NCBI GenBank assembly: GCA_018806915.1
Contig: JAGKQI010000094.1
Location: forward strand, 868,001 to 932,000
DNA length: 64,000 nucleotides
Direction: 5' to 3'
Origin: Phytophthora colocasiae
Taxonomy: Eukaryota > Oomycota > Peronosporomycetes > Peronosporales > Peronosporaceae
The translations under genes and the position numbers were made by a program. This document shows, piece by piece, positions 42,326 through 53,111 of the stretch (position 1 is its first letter; every line of letters starts with the position of its first letter). The notes beneath the pieces were generated by a model. It worked only from the letters and a program-made list of their open reading frames with translations, was not told the DNA's origin and ran no database searches.

Positions 42326-42811
42326 ATGGCCAGGACAGTACGTCAGAGGTCCCGTGAACACAGTGTAGCTGTGACGGTCTCAAAACTTCCGGGATTTCAG
42401 AATCTCTGGTGTCCTGTCGCTCAGTCTGATTCCATCAGACTCAGAAATAGCCAACTGTCGTATCCCACAAACGGCCACATCCCGATTTCCTTTCTGACAC
42501 ACAAGTCAGAAGAAGATCCAGCAACCATGGGTTCTCCATTGGCTCCTACTAGTGGCAACGCCTCGGACACTGGGCCCGCTTCGGCATCCACGGCATCGCG
42601 AGGTGATGACGGCGGTGCTCCCGCATCACCTGGTGGCAGCTCAAGCGTCCCAGCCTCACAGTCGAGCGCGTCCGCCGCTCCGAAGCAGGGCGTTGATGCT
42701 GCTGACGGCGATGATCATGTGAGCGTGCCTGATACGTCTGCGGCTTCTGCTTCTGCGAATCCTCCTTCCGGCGTCTCAACTCCATTCCCCAGAGGACCGC
42801 ACATCCTTTAA
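42326..42811 (+). CDS. Antisense ORF beside the element C 3' LTR
   Basis: Opens at ATG 42326 and has an internal ATG at 42527 in the strong context GCAACCATGG. It gives MGSPLAPTSGNASDTGPASA and a Ser/Ala/Pro/Gly-rich low-complexity protein of 95 residues (161 from the first ATG). It lies between the pol stop and the LTR, antisense to the element, as does the antisense ORF of family A. Both start close to the 3' LTR with an M-x-SP-x-APTS-like or SPAPTS stretch. Composition alone could explain the likeness. No domain recognised. Confidence 0.35.
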   Translation: MARTVRQRSREHSVAVTVSKLPGFQNLWCPVAQSDSIRLRNSQLSYPTNGHIPISFLTHKSEEDPATMGSPLAPTSGNASDTGPASASTASRGDDGGAPASPGGSSSVPASQSSASAAPKQGVDAADGDDHVSVPDTSAASASANPPSGVSTPFPRGPHIL

Positions 42812-43060
42812 CATCCTCACATGTCGTCCAGTAATCTTCTTCTCATAGCATCATCATAATCCACTCGTAAAATTCCATCATAGCCACACAACCACAAAAT
42901 CATCTCCATACAAATTCACATAACAATCACCATCTCTGGGAGTCACGTATCCCCGAAATCACATTTCCGAAAGAAATGTCTCTCAGACACCTCATCTCTG
43001 AAATACATCGTCTGGTGAACAGTGATGTTCACCAGAGTTCTCCGGATAAATTTTCAGAGT

Positions 43061-46000
43061 TTAAACTCTGGGGTGATCGTCTCCAGCTTGCATTGCTTGG
43101 AAACGAGCTCGCGCTCGTGCGCTCTGATTGAACTCATACAGTAAAGCACCACAGTTCAGCTTTGACAAGGGTAGCCACTCTGTCTCGTCGTACCCCTTCC
43201 ACTTGACCAGGTATTCGCGAAGTCTCTTGGAGGTCCTGGTACGCTTGCTCCACCGAGTGTCAAGTATCTTTTCCACTTCGTATTCATCATTCTCGGTGTC
43301 GGGCTCCCAACTGTCTTCTGGTAACAGCGCTGCATCAAAGTCATCATCCTCACGGACATCGAGTTCCACAGTCGGTCTTCTGGGAAACAAGGCTCTCGGC
43401 TTCAGGCGACTTATATGAACCCAAGGGTTCACCCGATACCCGGTATCCTCAACCTTCAGTTTCACACGAAAATCATCCAACATCTCTTCAATCCGGAAAG
43501 GGCCATGCCACATATGTGCGAGTTTCCGACTCAACCCCGTTTGTACCTTGGGGATGTATAACCACACGGCATCACCGACGGCAAATCCGGACTTCAGACG
43601 TTCCGACAACTCCTTCCACTTTCGAGTCTGTTCTTCAGAACGCTCCCGCTTGGCCTTCTTCTGAAGTTCTTCAGCACAGGCTTGAGCGTAGCTGTAATCT
43701 CGTTGCATCTTCCGACGCCACTCATAAGCAGTGCGCTCTTGTACACCAGAAGGCTTTGGACCAAGCATTGCGGACACAGTCCCATGAGCATCCCATCCGT
43801 GCACCAGAAAGAAAGGTGTTTCCAGACGGGTCGCATCAAAGGAAGTGTTCAACGCGAACATCAGACGTTCGGCGTGGTCATCCCAGTCACTTTGATCAGC
43901 TTCAGCGATGTAGGCCTTGATGGCACGCACGACCGTCTGAACAGACCGTTCTTGTTGGCCGTTCGCCTGGGGACGGTACGCCAGAGTCGCTCGCTGTCTG
44001 CTTCCCAGGAGATCCCGGAAACACCTGAACACTTCACTCATGAACCGAGGGTCCTGATCATGACGTATCAGGGAACTAGCTCCGAAGTTCCGGAAGACAC
44101 GTTCCTCGTAGGCCTCAGCGACATCTTGAGCCGTAGTAATACTCATGGGCTTGCACATCACATATCCTGAGAACATGTCTTGGAACAACAACAGGAACGT
44201 GTTGCCTCTGGCAGACTTTGGCATGTGCGTCACGAAATCCATGGACACCACCTCAAAAGGTCGACTGGGCTCGATGTTACCGGGCGACGGTCCAGGATTC
44301 GGGGGACGCCCCTTGCCACTTGCACAGTCCATACACTCCTTGACGAACCTTTCCACATCAGCGTACATACCAATCCAGTAGAACTCGGAGCTCAGCTTCT
44401 CGAACGTACGTTTGATTCCCTGGTGAGCACCCTGGTAATCCCCATGAGCATAGCGCAGCATATCGGCATGCAAGTCTCTGGGGACCACAAGTTGGAGCTC
44501 ATCAACCATGTCTCTCGGACGTTCTCTGGTAGCACGGCTGAGGCGGTACAAAACGTCTCTGGAATCCAAGATGAAATCATCGGCGATCCTGGCAAGCTTC
44601 CTTACTCGGGGTCGTGGTAGATCTCCCACGTCACCCTTAAGGAACTTGATGAGTTCTGCCAGATGAACATCTTGAGTCTGGTGAACTTTGATCCGCCGCC
44701 AGCGTTCTTCCTGAAACTCCAATGGGCCCATGGGTTCACGAGCCTCCGCGTCATCTGATAGGTTTGCTTCTTCCTGATCGCGTGCACGAGTGATGGCAAC
44801 AAGCACCTTGGCAGCATGAGGCAGGGGCGCAGACTCTGGCCCTGGGTCATCCATCTCCGGTGTACAATCATGTTCACCAGAGGTCCGGTGAACATCGTCC
44901 GGAGTTTCAGAAGACATCCCTTCGGGAGGCTTCATCAGTTTCTCTGGGATCTTGGACACCAGTTTTAGATGAGTCAGTTCGTCAGGGTCTTGGACCTGCC
45001 AGGACTCGCCAAGAACGAGGGTCTTGGACGTCAAATAGTCCGCTGCTTGATTGAACTCACGCTTCACGTGCACTAGCTTCAGAGACTGAAACTTGATCTT
45101 CAGAGACTCAAACTCGGCCAATTTCCGCTGCAGGTTCGGCTGATTACAATTGATCAGACCTTGAGCTTGCTGGATAGCGATACGAGAGTCTCCGACAACC
45201 ACCAAGTCTCGGATGCCACGTTCCAAAGCTAACTTCAATCCATTGATCAGACCACAGTACTCTGAGTCATTCACAGTGACGTCTTTCAGAGCGAACCCTT
45301 GGGCTTCCAGGATGTTCCACCCCGGGAGCTCCCAGAGCACACATCCGCAGCTTCCCAGGCGAGTGGATGTCTTGGCGGCACCATCAAAACTTAGAACACA
45401 ACCTCGGTAATCAGCCTCTAGCATCTCCACGCTAATGGGTGCTGGAGGTTTGACTCGCCCCTTGACGGGGATGAGGTTTTCAGAGACCTCATCGAGGTGT
45501 TCACGGGGTGTGATGCCCGCTCCAAGAATAGCCGGGAGACCATCTTCATCTCGCTGGATCCTGCGAATCTCCAAATTCCAGTGTGACAACTTCAATCCCC
45601 ACTTCACGTTCCGACCGTCAGCCGAACTAGATGACAGGAGCCATTTCAACACCGAATGTCTGGTGTACACCGTGATCACGGGACTCGTGTTTATCAGAGC
45701 CCGAAAGTTCTCCAGAACCCTGAGAATCGCGATGACCTCCTTCTCTGCGATGTGATACCGGAGTTCTGCCTCATTCAACACACGTCCAGTGAACCGTACG
45801 GGGTGTATCACTCCATCGTACTCCTGTCCCAAGACGGCTGAAGCAGCCCACGGGTTCGCATGGGGGATAATAACGAAAGGCTTGGTGCGATCTGGGTGTC
45901 TGAGGAGCGGTGTCGAGACAATCTTGCGCTTCAGAATCTCAAAGGCTTCCTTAGCTCGAGCCAAATCTCGACCAGCACGAATCTGTTCATCAGACAACTC

Positions 46001-48727
46001 GTAGAGCACAGCAGCGATCACCGGTAAGTCTTCAATAAACTTGTTGTAATAATTCAGACTTCCCATGAAACTCTGTACTCCCTTGAGTGTCGACGGAAAC
46101 GGCAATTCTTCCACTCCCTTGACAATCTTCGGTGTAGCTCTCAGTCCTTCAGCACTGATCTCATGCGACAGATAAGGAATCGTCAGCTTCCCGAACTCGC
46201 TCTTGGGCAGGCTCACAGAAATGTTCCAGTATCTGAGTCTGAAGAGCAAGGCATTCAGGTCTTCACAAAGTTGATCCCAGGTGGGCGCCCCATGAGCAAT
46301 GTCGTCAATGTAGGAACTTCGACCGAGTACCGGTCTCATGAAGGACGGGACTGGGATGTTCCTCTGAAAGACAGTCATTTGGTCGGTGAGCACCGGAAAC
46401 TCTGGCATGTGTTCATCAGAGTTCTGAAGTTGTTCACCGGACATCAGACCATGTACGTCAGAGTTCTGGGGTTCTAACTTCAGGAATTCCAGCACATCGG
46501 GATCAACGTCGGCTTCTTCTTCAGGTGACAGTCGCACAAACCCCCCACAGGCAGTTATCCAGCATAGCCTGGTACACCAGAGGGGCGTTCTTCAGACCAA
46601 AAGGCATTCTTACCCACTGGAAGTGTCCAAATGGGCAGATGAACGCTGAGATCAGCCTTGCACGCTCCGTCATTCGAATAGCCCAAAAACCACTCGCCAT
46701 ATCCAGACTTATAAACCACACAGTGCTGCCTCAAAACCAATCAACAGATCGTCTATCAGGGGCAACGGATAACGCGACAACTGGATAAAACCATTCACCA
46801 CTCGATAATCAATACACATGCGTATGTCCACACCATTCTTCTTGAGGACAATCACAATTGGTGATGCCCAAGGCGAAGTCGAGTACTCGATGAGTCCGGT
46901 CTCCAGGAGTTTCTTCAGAAGTTCGTACACCTTGATCATCAGGTGAGGGGCAACGGACCTCGGACGTTGGGCAACAGCTTTAGCGTCTCCCACGTCCAAG
47001 TCACAGACCACGCCCCTTGCCGGGGCAGGTGCGGCGTTGCCGTCTCCCAGAAAGATTTTCCGATGATACTTCAGAATGTCCCTGAGTTTCTTCTCCATCT
47101 CCGGCGTTGTTTTCCCGGGTACTCCGACGTCAGCCTTGTCGATATCGCATTCGGGAGTCAGATCTTCCAATTCGGGTAGCATAACCAGTTGGTCACGTAA
47201 TTGAGAGAGCAGCTCTGTTCCTTCCCGTATGTAGACACCGGGTTCCAGATCCAATTCCTCATTCGTGACTCGCATGCACCGCTCGTACTCGGCTCGGAGC
47301 TTTTCCACAGGGGTGCCTGGCATACTCTGGATTGGGATGTCCCATGAACAGTCTGTCGGATCCATATCTCCCATGAACAGTTCACCAGAAACACTCAGGG
47401 TGACTTCATCCTCGACCATGTTACTCGGAATTCCAGACGTGGTTCCGGAGTCCTTCGGAGTCGTTTCTTCTGATGGCAATTCCAGATCTCCGGTGTCCAC
47501 AGCGATATCCCGGGTCTCCTCTTCTCCGGCACTCACCCAGTCATCTGTCTGCGTAGCCACATCCAAAGCGAAACGAACTCGTTTTGTTCGTGGGACCGAA
47601 GTAGGCCTCACAAACTGTACTCGAGCATTGTCCAGCCTTGGGCGTTGTAAGATCTTAGTTGGCCACGGGTATACCGGGTGATCCACACACGGAGGTTGAG
47701 GTATCAAATCCTCCAAGTCAGCTTCGGCCTTCAGACGTCTCTTCGTTTCTGGTGACGGAGTGTTCTCCAGAATCAAAACTTCCCAGTCACGATAGGCTGC
47801 AGAGCCTGGCCGTACAAAGCGACCATGTCGTGGGAAAAATCCATACTCCACAATCCTTGCAACGTCAGAAAATTCATTCACCCAAGTATTCTTGTCAGAA
47901 ATGTTCACCACGCGCACCACCACAGGCCATGACCGGGCTGCATAAATCAGCTGAGTCACCCAACGGTCTCCACGTCCCGCCCACACGACTTCTCGTTGTG
48001 GGTTCGTCGGACCATAATCAATGCGAACAACAAATTCTTCACCAGGTCTCAGAAGTACAGCTTCACTTGGTCTGATGGGCCTGTTCCTGCCGATATGATC
48101 ACCCGGCTCCCAGCTGCACATCATCACCACGACTTCGTCTGGCATAGATACCAGTCCCTCACGAACGCTGATCCTCAGACCAGCGGCGAACATGAATCCC
48201 ATTCCCAATAGCACGTTTATACCTTCGCCGATATTCGCAACCCAGACATCAACAATGTAAACCACTCTCGGTCCGAGAGTCAGCTTGATCTCAGCACTGG
48301 CACCAATGTACGTCGGAACACCTCCCATCCCAGACACCCTTGTTTGTTTGTGTGACTTAAGCCTGAGTCCGAGCTTACGCGCAAAGTCGTAACTCAGGAT
48401 GTTGATAGTCGCACCGGTGTCCAGGAGAATCTTGGTCCGATGATCATTGACGGCGCCATGCACCATAACCACATCCCTCTTTGACCGATCAGGGTAGTGA
48501 TCCTCCCACCAGCCATAACATTCTCCGTCTTTCAGACGAAACTGGATTGTGTCGTCCGGAGGCGGTTCATTGTCTCTCGGAAAGTCCGGTGAACAGTCTC
48601 TCGGAAAGTCCGATGAACTGTCTCTCAGACGCGGAATTTCTGAAGACATGGCTGATTCTTGAGCTAAAGCGGTCATGCAATGTTGATTTTTAGGTTGGGT
48701 TGTTTTCAGCTCCGGTCCTACGTACAC
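43061..48727 (-). CDS. Element C pol polyprotein (two frame breaks)
   Basis: The open frame begins near 48727; the likely ATG encodes MSSEIPRLRD. The protease has KILLDTGATINIL at about residue 103. RT begins GLIEYSTSPWASPIVIVLKK. Near 46721 (CTGTGTGG) the frame shifts to WFISLDMASGFWAI and MPFGLKNAPLVYQ. Near 46537 a G6 run shifts it again, to the frame with YIDDIAHGA. The first RNase H is degraded: PHANPWAAS replaces CDAS-type Asp, and YTRHS replaces YTDH. A second, archaeal-type RNase H follows, with SFDGAAK, NDSEYCGLINGL, VVVGDSRIAI and FNQAADYL. The integrase has HHCC (AHGDYQGAH, CMDC), VSMDFVTHMP, RHDQDPRF and NGQQERS. It ends in a chromodomain (YLVKWKGYDETEWLP). Confidence 0.92.
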
Positions 48728-48792
48728 TAGAACACATAACTCTGGGGGTGTGCCTTGCCCGGCGCGTTTCGGATCCCCATCCGACGGGCTTG

Positions 48793-51060
48793 CTAGTTTA
48801 ACTGTTTCCCAGAGTCAGCCTCGTCACCCAGGAGTCTCTCCAGTAGGTGATCCGGCAGGTCCTTCAGTGTACCTTGACGGGCTCGTTTCTTGAGGGATTC
48901 CAGGGTCTTGATGTCTTCGCATGGTCTCCCAGAGTGCACCTTTCCGCAAACCTCACACGGCGGTACTCGGCACATCCTGCTCGGGTGACCTTTCTCCTGA
49001 CACCGATCACAGACAATGTCTCTCCAGCAGTTCTCTTCTGAATGACCCGAGCGGCGACACTTCTCGCAGAACTTGTTCCAGTAGTCAGAATTATCACGCC
49101 GTGTCTGTTGGAAGTCTTGACCTGAGGATCCTCGGGGAGACTGGGGCGGCGGTCGCCATCCCATGTTGTCCATGACCCGATAAACTTCGTTTGTCAGAGT
49201 CTGAGTCCAGTCAGCACCGCCAGGCGCCTGAGAGGCAGATTGTACACCAGACGAAGATTGTACACCAGACATCTCGCGATCGTGTTCTGACGACGAAGCT
49301 CTGGTATCCTTCTCTTGAGTTCTGGTATCCGCATCGACATCGTCAGAGGCATCCGGGTCTGCTTCTCGGGCGACGTAAGTCTTCCCCATACGCTTCGGCT
49401 TAAACTGTCCACGTGGGAGATTGTCCGCTCGGAAATCCCGATGTCTGGTGGTCGTAGTGTCTTGATCAGCAGTTCGCCAGACATCTTCGTCCTGTTGCAG
49501 GGCATATTCCAAGTCCGAGATACTCCTGAACTTCCGGCCTTGTAACGCGATCTTCAAACGCTCATCCTTCAGCTTGGTGATGTACCTCAGAACGTGTTTC
49601 TCCAGGCGTCTGGAGGATTTTCTGAAGTCCACCTCAGCTTTTCCGGCGGCCGAGTTCAGGCGATAGAAGAAGTCCAACGGAGTCTCGGAACTCTTCATTT
49701 CCATCGTGAAATATCTCTCGGAGTATGATGACCGGGCCTTGCAATAGCGCCTGCGAAACTCCGATGATAATTCTTTCCAGTCACGGGAAACGCTCTTCGG
49801 AAGCTGGTTAAACCAATCTCTGGCAGACACTGGGAGCTTCAGCTTGAGTTCCTGTATGCGGGTCTTGTTCGTCCACGCTCCCTGAGATGCCATGTTCACG
49901 AAGCGCTCCCACCAGTGAACACGCTCCCGTAATGTCGCCCGGGGATCAAAATCTCCGATGATACTTGAGTTTATGAAGGGCCTCATAGTCAACAGGGTCG
50001 CTCCAGCTTGTCCCTGGGACGCAGAAGCCAGGTTTACAACCTCCAGAGGATCCAAGTCATCAGAAGACGAATTGCTGGAGTCCGAGCTTGAATCACTGGA
50101 GCTTCCACCCGGGTCTGGGTCATTCCTGCGTCTTCCTGGCTTCCGAGGAGCGTCTCGTCCATCTTCAGAGCGTCTTTCGCTTGGTTTCCGGTGTCCTTCG
50201 CGCCTGGGAGTCGCTGGGCGCCTTCCTTCAGTCTTGATCTCGGTCAGGGGAGCCGCTTGAGCCGTCTGGGTCGTCGTAGCGGCCGCGGTGGCCGCGCCAT
50301 GCCTTCCAGCCTTCGCGCGCTTGGTTTCGGTCGATCTCCGTAGGGGAAGAGGCGTATGGAAGGCCTCCGTCGTTTTAATGGGTGTAACCCTACCCCTACT
50401 GTCGACTCCTTCTGATCCCCTAACCCCAGGTGTGCAATCTCCCGTATCCCGACTGTTCACCAGAAGTCCGGTTGCCGGTTTAGGGTCATGTTCACCGGAG
50501 ATCCGACTTGAAGTTGCTACTTCAGGGTGGGCGACCCCTTGAACTTGGGACAATGTTGCACGAAGGTTCCTCAATTCTGCGGCCTGGAAACGCTGCATGT
50601 TCTGGGAACTTTCTCGCTCCCTGTCGCGCTCCGACTCCACGTCGTGCACCCGCTGTCGTAAGGTCTCCATTTGCGAAATCCAGTCACGTTTCAGCTCGTC
50701 TGCCCAACGCGCACGTTCGGCTTCGGCCTCGGCTTCCCGTTGTTTCCAGCAATCTGCAAACTCGGTCTCCAGACGCTGTACGTCAGAAAACTGTTCACCA
50801 GAAACTTGTACGTCGGACACCTGTCTCTCAGACGATTTCGAATGATACTTGAGCTTAGACTCTGACGCTTGACTCCGACGTTCCTCCAAGTCATCCACGC
50901 GTCTCTGGGCTTCCAGTCTGGCGCTCTCAGACTCAAGTTGTCGGTCGGTAAGTGTCTGGATCTGCTGGCGCGTATCAAGTTCCCGTTGTTCACGTCGACG
51001 TTCACGCTCCATGGATTCCAGACGTTCTCTGGCCAGAAATTCCTTCTGCTCCTGTTCCAT
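48793..51060 (-). CDS. Element C gag with two CCHC knuckles
   Basis: 755 residues from ATG 51060. An N-terminal coiled coil (MEQEQKEFLARERLESMERE...) is followed by pentapeptide units VSDVQ-VSGEQ-FSDVQ, a second coiled coil and a long charged linker. The capsid-like region is SARDWFNQLPKSVSRDWKEL and RSSYSERYFTMEMKSSETPL. Knuckles CEKCRRSGHSEENC and CDRCQEKGHPSRMC follow, plus a third Cys cluster (CEVCGKVHSGRPC). The stop at 48793 is out of frame with pol. The start is only 9 bases after the in-frame stop of ORF1, and the coiled coil reads through that stop. Confidence 0.9.
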   Translation of the reverse strand: MEQEQKEFLARERLESMERERRREQRELDTRQQIQTLTDRQLESESARLEAQRRVDDLEERRSQASESKLKYHSKSSERQVSDVQVSGEQFSDVQRLETEFADCWKQREAEAEAERARWADELKRDWISQMETLRQRVHDVESERDRERESSQNMQRFQAAELRNLRATLSQVQGVAHPEVATSSRISGEHDPKPATGLLVNSRDTGDCTPGVRGSEGVDSRGRVTPIKTTEAFHTPLPLRRSTETKRAKAGRHGAATAAATTTQTAQAAPLTEIKTEGRRPATPRREGHRKPSERRSEDGRDAPRKPGRRRNDPDPGGSSSDSSSDSSNSSSDDLDPLEVVNLASASQGQAGATLLTMRPFINSSIIGDFDPRATLRERVHWWERFVNMASQGAWTNKTRIQELKLKLPVSARDWFNQLPKSVSRDWKELSSEFRRRYCKARSSYSERYFTMEMKSSETPLDFFYRLNSAAGKAEVDFRKSSRRLEKHVLRYITKLKDERLKIALQGRKFRSISDLEYALQQDEDVWRTADQDTTTTRHRDFRADNLPRGQFKPKRMGKTYVAREADPDASDDVDADTRTQEKDTRASSSEHDREMSGVQSSSGVQSASQAPGGADWTQTLTNEVYRVMDNMGWRPPPQSPRGSSGQDFQQTRRDNSDYWNKFCEKCRRSGHSEENCWRDIVCDRCQEKGHPSRMCRVPPCEVCGKVHSGRPCEDIKTLESLKKRARQGTLKDLPDHLLERLLGDEADSGKQLN

Positions 51061-51069
51061 CCGACGCTG

Positions 51070-53019
51070 CTATTCCTGTTGCTGCCGCATAGCGTTCAGT
51101 TCGATCTGCGCTGGGCCTGATCTCTGGGAACTTCGTGTGTGGCTTGACGCAACGGAACTCAGGCGTCTGGAAGACACTTTCTGGCGATCCTCGCTCTTCA
51201 GACTCTGGTGCCTGCTCTGGTGGCTTCTATCACGACTCGAGACGGACGATGCTGGAGCTTCCGGTGTCCGGTGAACAGAATCTTGCACAGAATTTCTGGT
51301 AGACAACTGTCTCTCGGACTTCACTTCTGGAAACTCCGACTTCTCTTCCAACATCTCGAAGTCTTCAGGCTCCGACTTCACCGGCATCAGTGTTCGTGTT
51401 ACGTGGATTCCCATAGACTCTCCGGTGACCATTCCTCCGGCACCAGCACCTTGGGCAATCATTGCCAGACCTCCGACAGACAACGGCATATTTGCAGACG
51501 CCCCTCGACTCGTGGACATCAGCGACGAGTCTGTGGAACTTCCACGAGAGGTCTGGAGTCCCGACGAATGGTCGTCAGACGTACGCGAGGTCCCGATGAC
51601 ACTTGGCACCGGCGCATCAGTCGTCAGAGAGCTACCTCGATCTTCAGACATTGGCACACCAGACTCCAAGCGAGTGCTATCAGAGTGACTCTCGTATACC
51701 GGCAGCGAACTTAGCGACGGCGTCGACAGTGCCGATGGTGTCGACGAGACTTGTGGGCGTGGCGGACCATGTTGCAGGCGCTTGGACTGCGGCGGTTCTC
51801 CACTGCTGGACCCGTCGGAACTATGTGTGACTCTGAGTCCGGTCACCCGGAGTCTCATAATCAGCTGTCGTCCTTGTAGGTCAGCCTTCTCATCGCGTAA
51901 TATACCATCAGCTTCGCCTTGACGTGCTTCGTTGCCTACCTTTGTGTCTTCTGGGAGTCGATTGACCTGTGACCTGGCGGTCACAGTGGCCCACTCAACC
52001 AGTTCTTCAGCAAGTCGGCTCTGAAGCTCCGTCGCCACACTGCGCACTTGAGGTTCGAAGATAGCAGACGCTTGGGTCTGAGACCACCTCGGTAGCAGGT
52101 TCTGGAACGCAAATCCTGCTTCGTACAGCATCGTCTGAAGGACAGCGACGCATTCAGGTGCCGTCAGAGCATTCATCGAGATCTCGACGTATGACAAGTC
52201 TTGGATTCGGCCAAAACTATGGCGCCTCAAGCAGAACTCCGATATCCACATGTCTTCGGGGAATACTGAAGAACACCGCCACTTGATGTAGTCGCCCGTC
52301 GCTGCCGCAGCCTTCTGAAAGACGTTTGCGTCAGGCTTCGCTGTTCGCCAGGCGTATTCGACGTTCGGCGGAACAATTCTTCCAGCGTCCATGTCCCTCC
52401 AGCGGCGAAACTCACGGCGTACGTACTTCAGGGCACGTTCTCCATCCAGCGAATCAGCCCTCCCAGACTCATCAGACGGTGTCTTCAGAGAATCTTCGGA
52501 CTTCATCAGCATGTCATCAGACATCGGAGTGTCTTCGGACTTTGGGGTCTTCGAGACACGTTCATCAACCAGTCCGGGTTCCGTCTTCACTTCCCCCACG
52601 GACTTCCCAGAAGTCGTCGACTCAGAACACAAGTCAATGACCTCCGGGGACTCAACCACGTCGGCGCCTCCCTCAGACGCCTCATCACCACCCTCACGGG
52701 CAGTGGCCACCTCGTCACCAGAAGCTTCAGCTTCGGACGGACCCTCCTCAGAACCTTGTTCGTCAGACACATCGGGTGTCTCTTGGGCTTCAGGCTCCGC
52801 AGCAGGCTGGTCTTCGACCGCCGGTTCCGGGACGTTCACCTCCTCGACTGCTTCCTTTTCACGTGCAGCCTTCCTCTTCTCGCGTGCCGCCTTCTGAACA
52901 GCATCCAAGTCGGGTTGTTCGTCAGGCGGAAGACCTTGAAGACGCTTCGACTGACGTGTCGCCACACTGCGACCACCGCGTCCCCGACGTCCTCCTCTCG
53001 TAGTTCCATGTGAAGCCAT
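51070..53019 (-). CDS. Element C ORF1, unknown protein upstream of gag
   Basis: ATG 53019 (MASHGTTRGGRRGRGGRS). It has a basic Arg/Gly start, a long acidic Ser/Glu-rich segment, then the only ordered-looking region at about 52430-51990: LKYVRREFRRWRDMDAGRIV, YAWRTAKPDANVFQKAA, DYIKWRCSSVFPEDMW, ALTAPECVAVLQTMLYEAGF. A Ser-rich tail ends NAMRQQQE and a UAG. No known domain. Position matches the extra ORF found upstream of gag in plant Ogre/Tat elements. The frame is the same as gag, so ORF1 and gag may be one protein with a stop between them. Confidence 0.8.
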   Translation of the reverse strand: MASHGTTRGGRRGRGGRSVATRQSKRLQGLPPDEQPDLDAVQKAAREKRKAAREKEAVEEVNVPEPAVEDQPAAEPEAQETPDVSDEQGSEEGPSEAEASGDEVATAREGGDEASEGGADVVESPEVIDLCSESTTSGKSVGEVKTEPGLVDERVSKTPKSEDTPMSDDMLMKSEDSLKTPSDESGRADSLDGERALKYVRREFRRWRDMDAGRIVPPNVEYAWRTAKPDANVFQKAAAATGDYIKWRCSSVFPEDMWISEFCLRRHSFGRIQDLSYVEISMNALTAPECVAVLQTMLYEAGFAFQNLLPRWSQTQASAIFEPQVRSVATELQSRLAEELVEWATVTARSQVNRLPEDTKVGNEARQGEADGILRDEKADLQGRQLIMRLRVTGLRVTHSSDGSSSGEPPQSKRLQHGPPRPQVSSTPSALSTPSLSSLPVYESHSDSTRLESGVPMSEDRGSSLTTDAPVPSVIGTSRTSDDHSSGLQTSRGSSTDSSLMSTSRGASANMPLSVGGLAMIAQGAGAGGMVTGESMGIHVTRTLMPVKSEPEDFEMLEEKSEFPEVKSERQLSTRNSVQDSVHRTPEAPASSVSSRDRSHQSRHQSLKSEDRQKVSSRRLSSVASSHTRSSQRSGPAQIELNAMRQQQE

Positions 53020-53091
53020 CTTGAATATAGACGCTTGACAGGAAACCCTCTTCTCAAACTCTCTTAGATCCGGTGATATCACGATACCAAG

Positions 53092-53111
53092 ATCCGGGCA
53101 CGCGCACCAGT
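53092..53111 (-). other. Element C primer-binding site
   Basis: On minus, ACTGGTGCGCGTGCCCGGAT directly follows the LTR end. TGGTGCG... begins with the complement of a tRNA CCA end. Confidence 0.65.
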
